From Diplosphaera chodatii (lineage: Eukaryota > Chlorophyta > Trebouxiophyceae > Prasiolales > Stichococcaceae): a DNA stretch of 64,000 nucleotides. The notes under the pieces are model-generated. The model had not been told where the DNA came from. It made no database searches and saw only the letters and a list, made by a program, of their open reading frames with translations. Positions 35,249 to 47,600 of this stretch are shown here, one piece after another (within the stretch, counting starts at the first letter, position 1; every line of letters starts with the position of its first letter). Where the stretch lies: positions 3,162,001 to 3,226,000 of the forward strand of contig JAALGY010000032.1 of NCBI GenBank assembly GCA_032358165.1. The letters are read 5' to 3'. Both the position numbers and the translations under genes were made by a program.

Positions 35249-35795
35249 CGGCTCGCCTGCGGGGTCCCAGTGGCGGCTGCTGCTGGCAGCACCGGGGGCA
35301 TTGCAGCGCCGACCTGCAGCAGTGCATGGCGACTGGCGTGATGGCAGCCTCTGCCTGGTGGGGCAGAGCGGCATGCGCACCGCTGGGGCTGCGTGTGCAT
35401 GGTCACGTTTGCTGGGGAATGTCTGAAAGCCAGCGTAGCTGGTCTGTGCACTGTAATAGGTTGTGTATATCAGCTTGGTGAACAAGCACGCTGGCGATGT
35501 GTTGATTGCATTTGGATTACTGCCGCAATTGCCCGCATGGTATCAGCATGCATGTAGAACGTAGCACCCGATGCAGAGGTGAATTTCACGGTACAGACGC
35601 CCGTGTGCAACAGTACAGTATTTGTAAAGCAGCCGCTGATAAGACTGAAACCAGCCTGGTGGCCCACTCTTGAATGGAGAGTATGGTGCTGTCCAACGCA
35701 CTTCGACTCACGTGCTGTGCACATTTAACTGCTCATCGCTTCCGATGCTAAGGCTGGCTTTCTTCCCTTGCACCAGACCATGCCCTGGCGAGATG
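35249..35795. other. Convergent 3' intergenic region
   Basis: This lies between the TBC gene (+) and BUB3 (-). A TGTAA at 35452-35456 on the + strand is a candidate poly(A) signal. No coding exon is seen. Confidence 0.4.
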
Positions 35796-37886
35796 TCACC
35801 GCCGCTGCTTCGGCGTCACCTCTGCATCTGCCATCCGCCTGATGTACACGGCATCGGCAGCATGTGGTTGGTCACCCTGCAGAGCAGAAAAATTGACTCG
35901 TTGACAACCTGATGGACGTGATGCGCATGGCTTGCAGCAATTACTATGTTGTCGATGCAGATGCCGCTGTGCCAGTCAGTGTGGTGTATCAGCACATGGG
36001 CAAGCCACGGGACTCATACTCACATACACCCTAATGTATTGCAAGGGGTATAGTGTTGTTGTGACATTGCCCACCCAGGACGTGGCAAGGCTCGCAGGGG
36101 GTTTGCGTGACGCAATTATTGATCAGACAGGAATCAGGCGCGTCACACCTTTTCGAAAGTGTAGGACGCCGCCACAGCTAGCATATCGCCCTCCGGGCTG
36201 AATGCGAGGGCTGCAATGGATGTCGGATATGGTGTGGCTGTCTGGTACAACCGCTTCTTGTTGACCATGTCCCACACATTGACGACACCATCGCAGCCGC
36301 CGGTGGCGAAGGTGCCGTGGCGCGGGTGGAAGGCCATCGCATTGACCGGGTACACGATGTCCTTGCCCTCCTCCGTCTTCCGGTGGCACTTGAAAGCGTA
36401 CTTCCGGGCCTGCTGGGTGGCAGTGACAAACGTGGAAACTGTGACAACCTGACTCGGCAATGCAGCATGTAACTGTCGGACCATCATCTGACTGTTGTAA
36501 GCATACCAGAAGCGAGCCACTTATGGAAGCAGGCTGACCTGGTCTGCGTCTGAGAAGAACTCCATGGCGATGCGGCCCTCCACGGAGGACAGCGCGTAGC
36601 CGCCGCCGTCGGGGTACGCCCGCACGCACCGCGTCTGGTACTTCAGTGACGACTCCCGGTGCTGCTCTGGGCGGCCGCCCTCCAGACTGCACGTGCACAG
36701 CAGCAACGGTCATGTTTGCCGAACAGGTTGTCATGGGAATGCCCCTTCCACAGCTGCGCATGCCTGCACATCAGGCCTGCTGGCTGCCCACAGCCGATTG
36801 CGTGGCCTGCGACATGGACAGCCACACACCTGCGGACGTCGAAGATGACGACGTGGCGCCCCGAGGTGCCCACCACGAGGCGCTGGCCCGCCTGCGAGGC
36901 GGTGTACGCCTTGCCGGGCAGCGGCACGCTCGCCACCAGCGAGTGCCCTGATCAGGCCGGCAGCACATGGTCAGGTGGGGCTGCCCCACACTTTGCAGTC
37001 TACGCGACACAGCACGATGACGGCCAGTCGGGGATGCAAGTGAGGAGTGCGTCCCACTCTCCTGTCACGTATAGTGCTTAATGAGAGCGGCCGCCCTGAC
37101 ATTGCGTGCAGGTCGGGACTGTGGAGCGGCTCACCGCCGCCCAGGCGCGGGTCCCACAGCTTCAGCTGCGCGTCCCAGCCGGCGGACACCAGGAGGCGCC
37201 GCTCCGGCAGCCACTCCAGGCACCGCACCGGCGCCCCGTGCTGGCCCACCTGGTGCGCGCCGCCGCTGGTGAAGTCGTGCCTGACAACCCACGCTGACAG
37301 ACCCATCAGCCAGCTGGCCCAGCACTGATCTGCAACGCCCATAGCAGCCCCTCTTGTGTGCTTGTGCCCCATCGTGGGCCCTTTTACCGAACACTGTTGT
37401 GTTGCTGCCGGTCTTCGATGCCAGCAAGCAATGCTGCGGTTGTGCAGGGTGCAACACAATTTCGAAAACCAGGCGCACCTCTGGACGCTGCCCTCTAAGC
37501 CCGCGGCAAACGCTGCGGTGTCGTCCTCGAACGTGGTGTCCAGCACCGCCTGCTCCTGCGTGTGCGTGGCCCGCAGCTGCTGCCGGTCGGCGTCGTACAG
37601 CCGCACCGTCTGCATGTGGGTGGGCCAACATCGTCACGTCGAGGCTGCTGCGCACAAAGGCATGATGTATGGGCTGCTGCTTGCTTGCTTGCTTCCGGCA
37701 TCGTGGGACAAGGCGACGGTCGATAGCTTGGCCGCAAAGAAGCATGTTGATGCATCGAAGGCCACGTACCCCGTCCCAGGATGACAGCAGCAGCAGCGCG
37801 CTGTGGGATGCAAAGCGCAGCGCGGTGATGCCGTCATCCGGAGGCTGCGGCAGCTGGACGCCGTGGACCGACTGACTGCCGTTCAT
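35796..37886 (-). CDS. BUB3: BUB3 spindle-checkpoint WD40 protein
   Basis: BUB3 binds BUB1 and BUBR1 at kinetochores through a seven-blade beta propeller. It starts [20 protein letters not shown] (ATG 37886), followed by [34 protein letters not shown] (about 37610), [20 protein letters not shown] (about 37200), [17 protein letters not shown] (about 36880), the signature [20 protein letters not shown] and [14 protein letters not shown] (about 36650-36560), [20 protein letters not shown] with [19 protein letters not shown] (36400-36290), then [20 protein letters not shown]. Read through, the frame stops at 36143 after SYTFEKV. But AAG/GTGTGA at 36149/36148 is a donor, and the true last exon is 35876-35796: [26 protein letters not shown], the conserved BUB3 C terminus. 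All blades are present. Confidence 0.93.
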
Positions 37887-38441
37887 TGTGCACGCAGCGC
37901 CTGCTGGAATGTCCAGCTTCCGCAGGGACCCCCCTCAGCGACTGCTGTTGTGCAGATGGCCTCCAGGATCAACGAGCCGCAACCCGACAGGAACTCGCCC
38001 AGCCACGACGCGGTATCCGATCAGGATGTACCTGATCAGGATGTGGTGTATGATTGCTATCCTGCTTGACATGCGCTGCAAACCAGTGCTGACTTGGGAT
38101 ACATCGAATGCCTCCAGTAGGCTGCTTGTTGACGTTTGAACTGGTTGCAAGCGACACAGTTGCAGGCCAGCACCGCAGGATCCTGGGACAGCGGACGACA
38201 CTCAGCTTACAAATCAACTGCGGGCAACTGTGCGAGTGCCATAGCTGATTTGCTGTTGAGTGGCACAACATGCAAGCATAGGCCGCTGTCTGCCAGTCTT
38301 GCAGTACTGCTGCTACTTCCTGCTGCGCGATGCATGCCCACAGCTGCTGCAATTGCTGCAAATGCTGCCCCGTCAAAAGGGTCGATCCTGCACAGTCAGT
38401 TGCCTTGCGTCCTAACCGTCTCAAGTGGATCTGCCTGAAGC
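37887..38441. other. Intergenic region
   Basis: This lies between two minus-strand genes: 5' of BUB3 and 3' of the ERD2-like gene. It includes an imperfect tandem duplication around 38022-38046 (GATCAGGATGT-type). No exon is seen. Confidence 0.4.
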
Positions 38442-40484
38442 CTACACGATGCCGGCCGGCAGGTGGATGACACCCGTCCCCTCGGCATACGACTTCACAT
38501 AGTAGAAACTGCAGGGCAGGGCACTGCATGGTCAGCCCGTGAGTGCTTATAAAAGGCAGTCGAGGTACACTCAGCGCGCCATGCGCAGGAAGACTGCGAG
38601 TTCCCAGTGCGCGATGTAGACGGGTGCATCAAAGCATGTCAACAAGCAACAGGCAGGTGCACATGTTGCAAGCCCTGAGCGGGTGGCGGATCCTCACCAG
38701 AAATCGGCCAAGATGAACGTCTGCACGATCTCCGAGAGCAGCACCATGGCGGGCCACAGCCCTGAGCCAATCGCTTGCAGCAAGAACGAGTCGCCATCAA
38801 TGATCTGCGGCGAAGTGCACACAACCGAGCATGAGGTTCTCGCCGCACACCACGGCATGCTGCTTTGCACTGCACGTCAGGATGATGACAAAGAATGGAA
38901 CAGCTGTCACTGCCATCGGATGACGAGACAACTTCTGAAGACTGATCCGTTCAACGCACAGAAGTGTCCCACCTGCAGCACCCAATGGGCGCAGGAGACG
39001 AAGCGCGACAGGCCCAGCGCAAAGACGTAATGCGCTGTGAATTTTTCCACCACCTTAGCGTTCTGCATCATGCGCAGCTGTGGCAGCACTGAGACTGCCT
39101 CCAGGTACACGCACAGCGCCCAGAGGATCTGCAAGTCACGGCAGCCGTCTTGAAAAGAAGCCGACCTGTGATTGAAGGATAGCCTGCGAGTAGCTCGGCA
39201 AACTGCAGCCACTCAAGCCTGTGAGGAAGCTGTGAAACAGGCACGTGTGGGCAGGCACACCCTGAAGGCCAGCGGGTGGTTTGTGCCTGGATGTGCCACG
39301 GCGGCAAGCACCACACATGGGATGACCTGCAGCAGGCAGCCAACACAGAATGCAGGGTGTTAGTGATGTCAAGCCGAAAGCAAAGTGGGAGCATTGTGGG
39401 CAACAGTCATGGGCGCCATCTGTGCCAAACACAGCAGCGCCGACGCTCAGGTGCCACGCACCACATAGTACGTCTTCACTGAGTCCTGATCGTCCTGGTA
39501 GGTGTCCACCAGCTTGACACGAAGCTGGTAGATCACAGCTGCCGTCGCCACCAGCGTCAGCATGTCCAGAATGGTATGCACATCATACTCCATCATGAAG
39601 CTGCAACAGGCGATGCACACAAGACCTTCGGCACATGCCGCCTTTGGTGGACGAGACATGCCGTCTGGTGGTCATCTGGCTGCGAAGATGCAGAGTGACA
39701 TGCCAGGCAAGATCGCATTCAGAGTACTACGTCACCTGCAGTACAAGCGGACTGCAAGGAAAATTGCCGTGAGCTCCTGGGTGCGCAGAGAAAGGCCTGC
39801 ACCAACCACACGGCTCGTTTGTTATGGCAACGCCGGTCTTCATATCATTCATCAGGTGCATGGCACGCATCTGCCCAGGCACCAGTGTTGACAGCGTATG
39901 TATCCGGAACATCAGGGTGGATGTATAGGGCTGCACGCTCACCGCCTGCATTCTTCTTCTTCAGCAACTTCCATGCCAGCAGCCCGATGCCCACAAAGTG
40001 CACCAGCTCCGCCATGACAAACAAGTTGTCATGGTCCTCCACAACCTGCAGGGTCCATTAGGTTCGTGATCAGCAGCTCTGGGACGCATCAACTCAGCAT
40101 GTTGACAGTGTCTCCTTCATGAGGCAAGCGTCAGAGCAAGTAAGGCCGTCTGGGCTGCCAACTGCGCGCTCACCAGATACAGCAAGAGGATCGTCTGCAG
40201 GATCCACAGGATGAGCACATGTTAGTGGAGTCTTCACAGCTGGGTGCCGTCGGGTGCTCCAGCATGATGTGCAGCGCTGCATGCAAGCAGCTCACCAGCA
40301 CTGCGCATGCTCCCAGCAGAATCAGCCTCTCTCGCGGCGATCTCCTCTTTACCCACCGAACCACGGCCAGTAAAGGGTCCTTGACCCGTTCTTTGAGCTT
40401 GCCTGAACTGTCCTGATGTGTATCATAGCTGCCGGGATAGCCTCCGCTGGTCGGGTAGGGCTGATCGTAGTTCGACGAGTACAT
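38442..40484 (-). CDS. ERD2-like protein (KDEL-receptor family)
   Basis: This is a seven-helix membrane protein of the ER lumen protein-retaining receptor family, in the longer plant ERD2-like form rather than the canonical receptor. It starts MYSSNYDQPYPTSGGYPGSY at 40484 (an in-frame ATG at 40514 is possible), with a basic segment WVKRRSPRERLILLGACAVL before helix 1. Exons: about 40500-40240; about 40043-39940 (DNLFVMAELVHFVGIGLLAW, KLLKKKNAGG); about 39600-39460 (MEYDVHTILDMLTLVATAAV, LVDTYQDDQDSVKTYYVV); about 39130-38975 (LYLEAVSVLPQLRMMQNAKV, EKFTAHYVFALGLSRFVSCA, HWVLQ); about 38800-38680 (GDSFLLQAIGSGLWPAMVLL, SEIVQTFILADFW); and 38510-38442 (FYYVKSYAEGTGVIHLPAGIV). The peptide order and spacing match the plant proteins closely. 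Ligand binding by this subgroup is not established. Confidence 0.88.
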
Positions 40485-41201
40485 ACCGGACCAATCAGTG
40501 CGAGCCAGTAACAAGGTCCGGTGCAGCCACCCCCGGTCACCCGACCACGTCCGCGAACGACGAGATCATCAGCATAGTATCAAACAGCGTCCTTAGCGTG
40601 CCTAGCGGCTTGCAAGTCAACTGTAATGTAGCACCAGGCTCCCGAACAGCGTTTGCACATCTGATATCAGCTGGAAGAGCTGCAAATGTCGCGAAGGCGC
40701 ACAACGCCTCGTGATTGGAGAGGCATCTCGCATGCATCCAGCTTCCAGGCATGGGCTTCAGGTGCGAGGTGTCAACTGCACAATCACAGTTGCCTCACAG
40801 TCAGGTCACGTTTCTGATCGCACAAGCAGACGTAGTGTGCCAAGATCAGCAGCAGCTTCAGCCTGTGACCACCAGCCGCTGCACTGCCGCAAGCCGCTTG
40901 TTGGCACAGCGGCATTGTGCATGTCGCACATGTCAACAGCAATAAATTGATGCAGATGTTCGTGCGAAATCCAGCACAGTTTCATGAACGTATTGACGCG
41001 TAGCTGCCCTCTGCATGGAAACAGACGCTGTGTATCATCACCCGCAGCAGCTGCGAGTCATTGCTCTTGCAGCACCGCACATGTGAGAGGTGGAAGGGGC
41101 ATCTGAGGCTGGCAAACACATGCACACATGCTGTTACATGATCTGAATCAAATGCAGCTGTTCCACCACATTCGAGAGCTGGACTCTTTACCCATTCGCA
41201 G
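40485..41201. other. Divergent intergenic region
   Basis: Upstream of the ERD2-like gene (-) and the small ORF at 41202 (+). A 5' exon supplying the start codon of that small ORF is expected here but could not be placed. Confidence 0.35.
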
Positions 41202-41420
41202 TTGCGATTCCTGGTAAGCACAGCATGGCGCCGAAGCAGGGTGCTTGCGGCGTCTTTCGGCGGCGGTCACCGCATGTTTGACGATCGTTGGGGAGACGTT
41301 TACCCTGACGCTGACCGCAATGATGAGGCCGGCAAGAAGCTGGCAATACTCAAGGGTGCAGCACGGGCCGCTAACATGACAGACGACATGTTCAAGGCCA
41401 AATTCATGGTGCACCTGTAG
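41202..41420 (+). CDS. Small protein exon, mitochondrial-presequence-like N terminus
   Basis: This frame is open for 72 codons and stops at TAG 41418-41420. It follows a good acceptor (CATTCGCAG at 41193-41201) and has no ATG until 41274, so the start codon probably lies in an upstream exon. The first part (LRFLVSTAWRRSRVLAASFG) is rich in Arg, Ser and Ala without acidic residues, as in mitochondrial targeting presequences. The rest (MFDDRWGDVYPDADRNDEAG, then KAKFMVHL) is compact and looks coding. I do not recognise the family; a small mitochondrial complex subunit is a guess. If the ATG at 41274 is the start, the protein is only 48 residues. Confidence 0.45.
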   Translation: MRFLVSTAWRRSRVLAASFGGGHRMFDDRWGDVYPDADRNDEAGKKLAILKGAARAANMTDDMFKAKFMVHL

Positions 41421-41445
41421 CCTCGCTTAGCAGCCTCTCCGCAAG

Positions 41446-42341
41446 ATGTCGTGTTACGAGGCGCAGCAGTCCCACTGCATCCTGTGCCGCTTCCAGCTGC
41501 CGTGCTCTGCAGTAGATGTACCATGACTACATTCTTGCTCCATGCTGCACAGGAGCTCAGCATCCTGCTGCCGGGGATGTCAGCGCAGCGACTGCTGCAG
41601 TTGGACAGAAACCTCCTGGCCCAGCTAGCCTCGGATACCCCAGGTGTGACAGACGGACAGGAGTGCCTTGAAGTTTAGTTGCTTTCAACCGATGCAGCTC
41701 AGCCAAGCTCATGTATATGAAAGGTATACAGGGGTTGCCAGGCGGCTGATCAGCTTGCAGGACCTCTTTCCGACTGCAGATGTCTCTAAGCTGGTTTCGA
41801 AGAGGTGTGCACTCGTTGGTCCGATGGTGTGCCTGCCTGGTGCATGGCATGCTTTGCAAGCCAGTATGCATCCGCTGTTGTTCTCCTTTACACAGGTTTG
41901 CTGCATGCAGGCCAGGTCTGCTGTTGGAGAGCATCTTCAGACATGTACCAACGGCGCGCGGGGAGTTGGCAGATCTGTTCCCGCAGGCCGACATTGATGT
42001 CATGGTTCAGGTGCAGACATGTTGTTGTGAAGGCTGCATTGGTCGACCGTGCAGGATGTGTGGCATGACCTTGACATTATGAGCGCCGTGTCACCTCACA
42101 GGAGCAACCTCTGCTGCTGACGGAGGATATTGCCAGCTGTGTGGAAGAGCTAAAGAGGCTCATGCCAATGGCAGATCCACTGCAGACGCTGAGGTGGGTG
42201 GCATAGCATTGGCTGTGCAAATATGCCGGACCATGTCCTTGCATCAGAGATGGTGCTGATGGGGTCGATTGCTCTGATTGCAGGTTCAATCCTCACGTGT
42301 TGGTGAGCGTCTTGGACAACCGTGGCCTCAGCTTGTGGTAG
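41446..42341 (+). CDS. Helical-repeat protein with mTERF/PPR-like units, unrecognised
   Basis: Six exons join in phase. The core carries a repeat of roughly 33-36 residues ending in a L-x-x-L-x-P-x-A-D motif: ELSILLPGMSAQRLLQLDRN; GVARRLISLQDLFPTADVSK (about 41730-41802); PGLLLESIFRHVPTARGELA-DLFPQADIDVMVQ (41917-42009); QPLLLTEDIASCVEELKRLM-PMADPLQTLR (42102-42192); and a last partial unit NPHVLVSVLDNRGLSLW ending at TAG 42339-42341. The units look like pairs of helices as in mTERF-type solenoids, where P-x-L-L starts each unit. ATG 41446 is a tentative start and the first exon (SCYEAQQSHC) is weakly supported. The function is unknown; nucleic-acid binding in an organelle is a reasonable guess from fold alone. 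Confidence 0.6.
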
Positions 42342-42602
42342 GCTGTGCGGTGTGGTGGGCGGCACTGGTGTACAATAGCTTGCATTTGTTTAAAAGTGTG
42401 TGCTGTGAGAAGGGTCCTCCTTAGTGCTGCGTGCGACTGTCGGGTGTGTGTACTGAGGTTGTTGCAGCCTACCGTTTGATGTTCTCTGGGTTCCAACACC
42501 TACTAATGTTGCTCTGTTTCGTGAAACCTCTGCGATGAGCTTATCGAGTCCTTACAAATCACAAATACAATGCGCAAGATGTCTGTCTGTGGTATTACAT
42601 TG

Positions 42603-43775
42603 TCATGCCATCTGTCGTTGCCGCAGCAGCACAGCTCTTTGACTCCTTTTGACCTCCTGTATAAGCCATTGCAGTCCTTCTGTGATGCCTTCGCCTGTGT
42701 ATGCGCTGGCTGGCTGCACCCTGCACACAGCACAGGCATGATTTTGGATTCAGCCCACCCCTTTGTGTTCTACAGTATTGCGCATTCTGACAAGCTGGTG
42801 CAGGGTGCATATACAGTGTGCCCACCGGCAGGGCCGGTGTGCCCGCAGCGTTGCCTCGCCCAGGTGGTCCGACACCACCGTCCCTGACAATGCGCCGTCA
42901 CAGTCCTGTGACATGAGTGCAGAAGGTCGCTGTTTGCCCAGCTGCGTGTACGTAGCTGACACTGTAGCAATGTGGCGCTGCGTACTGACTATGATGCCGC
43001 AAGACCACTGTTACTGCTCACCTGTTTGTTAGCAATGACCAGCAGGGGTGCGCCAAAGAGCTCGCTGCTTGCCAGCGCATGCTCAAGCGCAGCCTTGGCC
43101 TCGTCCAGCCGCCCTTCCTCAGCTGAACCAGTTGATGAAGACATGTCAGCCACAAGAATCATTGTTGGCAGCTCACAACAGCCTCTGATTGCATGAGCTG
43201 GAAGTGCAGTGTATTGCCAGCGTAGTGTTAATGCCCATACTCGAGTCAACGACGTAGAGGATGGCGTGTGACTCGGCGTAGTACTTGTCCCAAATGGAGC
43301 GCAACCCTGCCTGGCCGCCCAGGTCCCAGAATATGAGCGGCGCCTGGTGCGCCTGCATGATCGCAGTTTGCGCTGAAACACGCAGAACTCTCACAACGCG
43401 CATCGCGTGCACAACCGCAGCACGGGCCTGCATGGACCGCACGGTTGACAGGACTGCCGGCATGCCGGCACCTGCATGCGGCCGACATTCAGTCCGACCG
43501 TCGGCAGGATCTTGTCAGGATCCGTGCCGGGCAGATCGCCGTACATAGTCTTCAGCCGCTCCAGCAGCGTGGTCTTGCCGGCTTTGTCCACGCCTGTTGC
43601 GGCGTGCAGTGACAGTAGCCAGTTTGCGTCGCCACCACATGGTCCAAGCAGGTGGACAAGTCGGCACGACGACCCTCCCGATTATCACAACCCCGGTGCG
43701 CTCACCCAGTATGAGCACATGTAGCTCCTCCTTGCGGAACAGATATTCGAAGAGGCCGAAGAGCAAGCTGAACAT
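42603..43775 (-). CDS. ARFRP1: ARF-related GTPase, ARFRP1/ARL3p type
   Basis: This is a small GTPase of the trans-Golgi that controls recruitment of ARL1 and golgin tethers. Exon 1 (43775-) reads MFSLLFGLFEYLFRKEELHV-LILG, matching the family's hydrophobic N-terminal helix with no Gly2 for myristoylation. Exon 2 gives the P loop GVDKAGKTT and switch I region ILPTVGLNVGRMQ. Exon 3 gives switch II APLIFWDLGGQAGLRSIWDK and YYAESHAILYVVDSS. Exon 4 gives DEAKAALEHALASSELFGAP-LLVIANKQ. The Asp of NKQD starts the next exon (42891-, DCDGALSGTVVSDHLGEATL). The last exon (about 42734-42603) gives SAYTGEGITEGLQWLIQEVK with the SAxTG base motif. Every junction is in phase. GTPase elements are all present, including the switch II Gln. 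Confidence 0.9.
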
Positions 43776-44667
43776 GGTGCGCCAGGTTTGAGGGAATGCC
43801 TCATGTTGGCAGTGCCATCATGAGCGCCTCATGGGGGGTGCCACTGCAAAACATTCCTCAGGGCATGCTGATAGTGAGGTCTCAGCTGTCGGACTGCGCA
43901 GACTTGCTGGTCATCATGTGGTTTCGAGATGCAGAAGCAAGTTTGAGCACCGAAACTGACAACACGACCGTGTGTGACCGTCCAGACGTCTTTGCAACCT
44001 GTGATCAATTCAACAGTGTAACGCTGTATCCCTCGCCGCTTGCTAGACTGCTTCGATCATTTCAGCTATGTGAAAGCAGAATAATAGGGAGAGTGATGAG
44101 GTCCCATTCCCTTTTAGGGGGGAGGTGGAGAGGGAGACTTTCCAGTAGGCACTCCCGGGCACGTGCAAGTGTGTTGCGCTGTACTGCACACGGGCATCCC
44201 ACAGGCAACAACGCCTCCATAATTCTGCGTGAGCGCGACGCTGTGGTGCCATTTACTTGATGCAAGAGCGACCAGTCGAGAGAATCGAAGCTGTATGGTC
44301 TGTCTCGCCTGAGCTCGCATGATCTGCGACGTGACTCGAACAGCGACTACCTTCAGCAGGTGCGCTTGCAGCGTTGCCCACAATCGGTGGCTGTTGGGCA
44401 TCTTGGCATACCATCTGTCAAGATGGACGCCAACAAAGACTTGTGTCTCGATGACGATCTCACTTTCGCCCCGTCAGCCTGCAGCTGATGTAAGCTCCGT
44501 TGTATGCTCCACGGAGGTCGCACACTTTGAAGGAGCTCAGCGCTGACATAGTGTCCTGGTAGCACTGCAGGTGGTGCACAAGCAATGCAAGGGCGGTGCG
44601 CTGAAAATTTGCGGGGCGTTGCAACCTTGCGGCTGTGTTAACACTGGCCAGGCTGCAGTCACTATAA
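43776..44667. other. Divergent intergenic region
   Basis: About 890 bases lie between ARFRP1 (-) and the DUF3431 gene (+). Open frames here (for example + 43796-44260) show no domain and are not called. Confidence 0.4.
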
Positions 44668-47600
44668 ATGCACCTAACATCACTGAGACACCTGAAATAT
44701 CAATCCAACCATCATGGGAAGAAGGCAGACCCCACCAAGAGGCGCGGAACACCCACAGCAGCAATTGCCGCTGCAAGCGTGTTATTGCTTCTTGGAGGCT
44801 TTGCCGCCTTTACGTCGTCAGGTGCTGTCAGCAGCTCAGGCAGCTGTGGCTCAACTTAGCATGGTGCCATACACAAAGCTGAACCTCGTCAGTGACGACG
44901 GTGGGACCATTGATCGTGCATCTGCAGGACCCAACATGTTGGGCATGCGCTCAAATTGGGGCGCAAGTCTAGCCGCGGTGACCAACTCCAGTGCTACTAC
45001 GGCAAACAAGCTGCTGGAGAGCTCATCTCGCCTACGGGATACCGCTGCAGATGCCGGTGCAGATGTGGCGATGTGCCTATCAGCAATGCCCACGATGTTA
45101 GAGCACGGGAGCAGGGTGACGGTGGGGTAGCAAGTGGATCTGCAGAGGCAGAAGGGGCAGCTGGACAGAAAGGTTTCAGCAGCAGCAGCGACAGCGATGG
45201 CGACATCACTAGCAGCAGCAGCGGCGGCGGCAGCAGCAGCGTTGAGCAGGGTGCCGAACGAGTGGTTGTGATTGCTCATCTTGCAGAGGACCTGAGTTGG
45301 TAAGTGAGGACCGACATGTGCATCAAGTGCGCCCGGTGACAGTGAGCATTGCAGCCAGTGCTCCGCCCTGACAGCCACTCGCTCGCTGAGTGCAGGATGC
45401 CGATGCATTTGGGGGATATCCCCACGGTAGTATATCAGTTAGTGCCGAACTTGCAGCAGCACCAGCGGCAGTGCCCGCCAGGTTTTGCCCACATAGACAG
45501 CTCGGTGTTTCTCGAACACATGAGCAACGAAGTCATGCATGGAATTGGAATCACGACTGATACGTGCGCTGATCAAACCATGTGTGCTCAGCTGGGACAT
45601 GGTGCTTACAGAGGCGCACCTGCATGCAGGAGCAGAAGTGGACAGGCCGCAGGAGTGTCCCCGTTTTGTGGCGGGCCATGTGGGGCGCGAGGCGAGCGCC
45701 TACCTGCAGTTCATTCACGACCACTACGACACCCTGCCCGCAAATATGCTGTTCCTGCACGGCCACGAGTGAGTTCTTTTGCAGGCATGTCACACTGCAA
45801 AACCCTGTACACACAAGTTCGAGCCGGCTGGCTGTGCAGTACTTGGGGCAGCGGAGGTTGGCTCCCTACAATATTTCCCTGGCCTCCCATTTGATTGCCA
45901 GTGCGCCGTGCAGGAAGAGCTGGCACCGCAGGAGTGCCGTGGGGATGGTGCGCAAGCTCAAGTGGGGCGCTCTGCCATTTGCCAATATTCGACACTGGGG
46001 ATTCACCGATTGGTGCGACGACTTATTTAAGCATTCAACAATGTTAAGCAGTGTACCACTGCTGGCGGTCTGCAGGCGACACACCAACCGTAGCTCCTAC
46101 TCGTGGCCTCAGCAGCTCGTATTGACGCGGACACGGCGTGCAGGAGCTGCAGCCACATTGCTTGGTTGCGCCACAGGAACTGCAGCGTCCGAACAGTAGC
46201 GTGACTCGCAACCATGTTCGAAACAGGGAGTGCAAGCATGAGGCGCAGGAACGAGGGGAGCGGCCCTGCAGTGCGCTGGGCTACTGCCTCACGCCGGGCG
46301 ACCCCAAGGCTGCCAACGACCCGCTGCTGAACGAGCCGGATGCCGTGCGCTTCTATGCAGTTGGCGCTTCGCAGATGCTGGCAGAGCGCTGGGACGCCCT
46401 GTTCAAGGTGCGCGCCGCCCTGCGTACACAGCAGCCTGATAGTTTTCAGACAGTGCCATTGTACAGTACACATCCGCATCCGGTCAAAGCTCTAGTCGAT
46501 ATGTGGCTCCATGCCCTGCATGCAGGAGGAACTTGGTGAGTTGCCATCACAAATTGTGGAACCTGCATGCTGCGCGGAGTTTGTGGTGACCAGGGAGCGT
46601 GTCCGCCAGCGGCCGCTGTCTTTCTACCGAAATGCTCTCGACATCTTGCAGGCAATGCCGACTTGCACGCCAGCCATACTCCTGGGTCGCATCAAAACGT
46701 TTGCCGCGGCGGTATCAGCAGCAGCGGTTGTCTCTTCTTTTGCGACTGAAGAAGTTGCAGCATGAATTGACTTCCCATGTACCGCAGGCTGCAAAGGATG
46801 CTGACAGCTTCCCATTGGCTGTGAGCTTCGAAGCCATGTGGCATGTAATTCTGGGGGAGCCACCTATCAGCCATGCAGTGTCAAAATGCGATGCCTACCA
46901 GTGCAGGTAAGGCCATTACACTCTTAGAGCATCCAGTCAGCATCTGACACTCGGATGACCGGTGTATTGCAAGCCACTATTATGGAGATTCTATCATTTT
47001 AAAATGCAGTGAGGAGGAACTGGGCGACACCGGGCTCCAAGCGCCGCCTGTGCCACAGCCTTACATGCTGCACCACCGCTGGGCAGCACAGCAGCAGCAA
47101 GCAGCAGCAGTGGATGCCATGGCATTACAGGTGCAGGATAGCAGTGCAGCTGCGCCTGCAGCATCTGCGGGTGCATACACCACGGAAACAGCAGTCGACA
47201 CAACAGCTGTCGCCAGCGGACCTGCTGATGCTGATGCTGAGGCGCTGGCGGCAGCAGCACAGGAAGCCGTGGCAGACGCGGCCCAAGACAGCGTCGGGGC
47301 TGCAGCCCCTGAGCAGGCTGCGGTGCCGCAGCAGGCTCTGCCGGGGACAGGAGATGTGCAGCAGGCGGGTGGAGCGGAGGTGTCCGAAACACCGCAAGCG
47401 GCCGGTGGTGGCACCACCGAGGAGCAGCAGGTAGACACAGAAGCGACAGAGACGGCACCTGCCGCCACAGAAGAGACTATGGGAGCGCAGCAGCAGGAGG
47501 CCGCAGCAGTTTTTGCCAGCGGTGACGACGCAGCAACAACAATGACATCGGAGGAGCACCCGCCACACCAGGTGGCGTCAGCTGCAGGACCGGAAGAAGA

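Noticed and set aside
43796..44260. 154-codon + strand open frame
   Set aside because: No domain, no splice context and composition unlike the confident genes; it lies in a divergent spacer.
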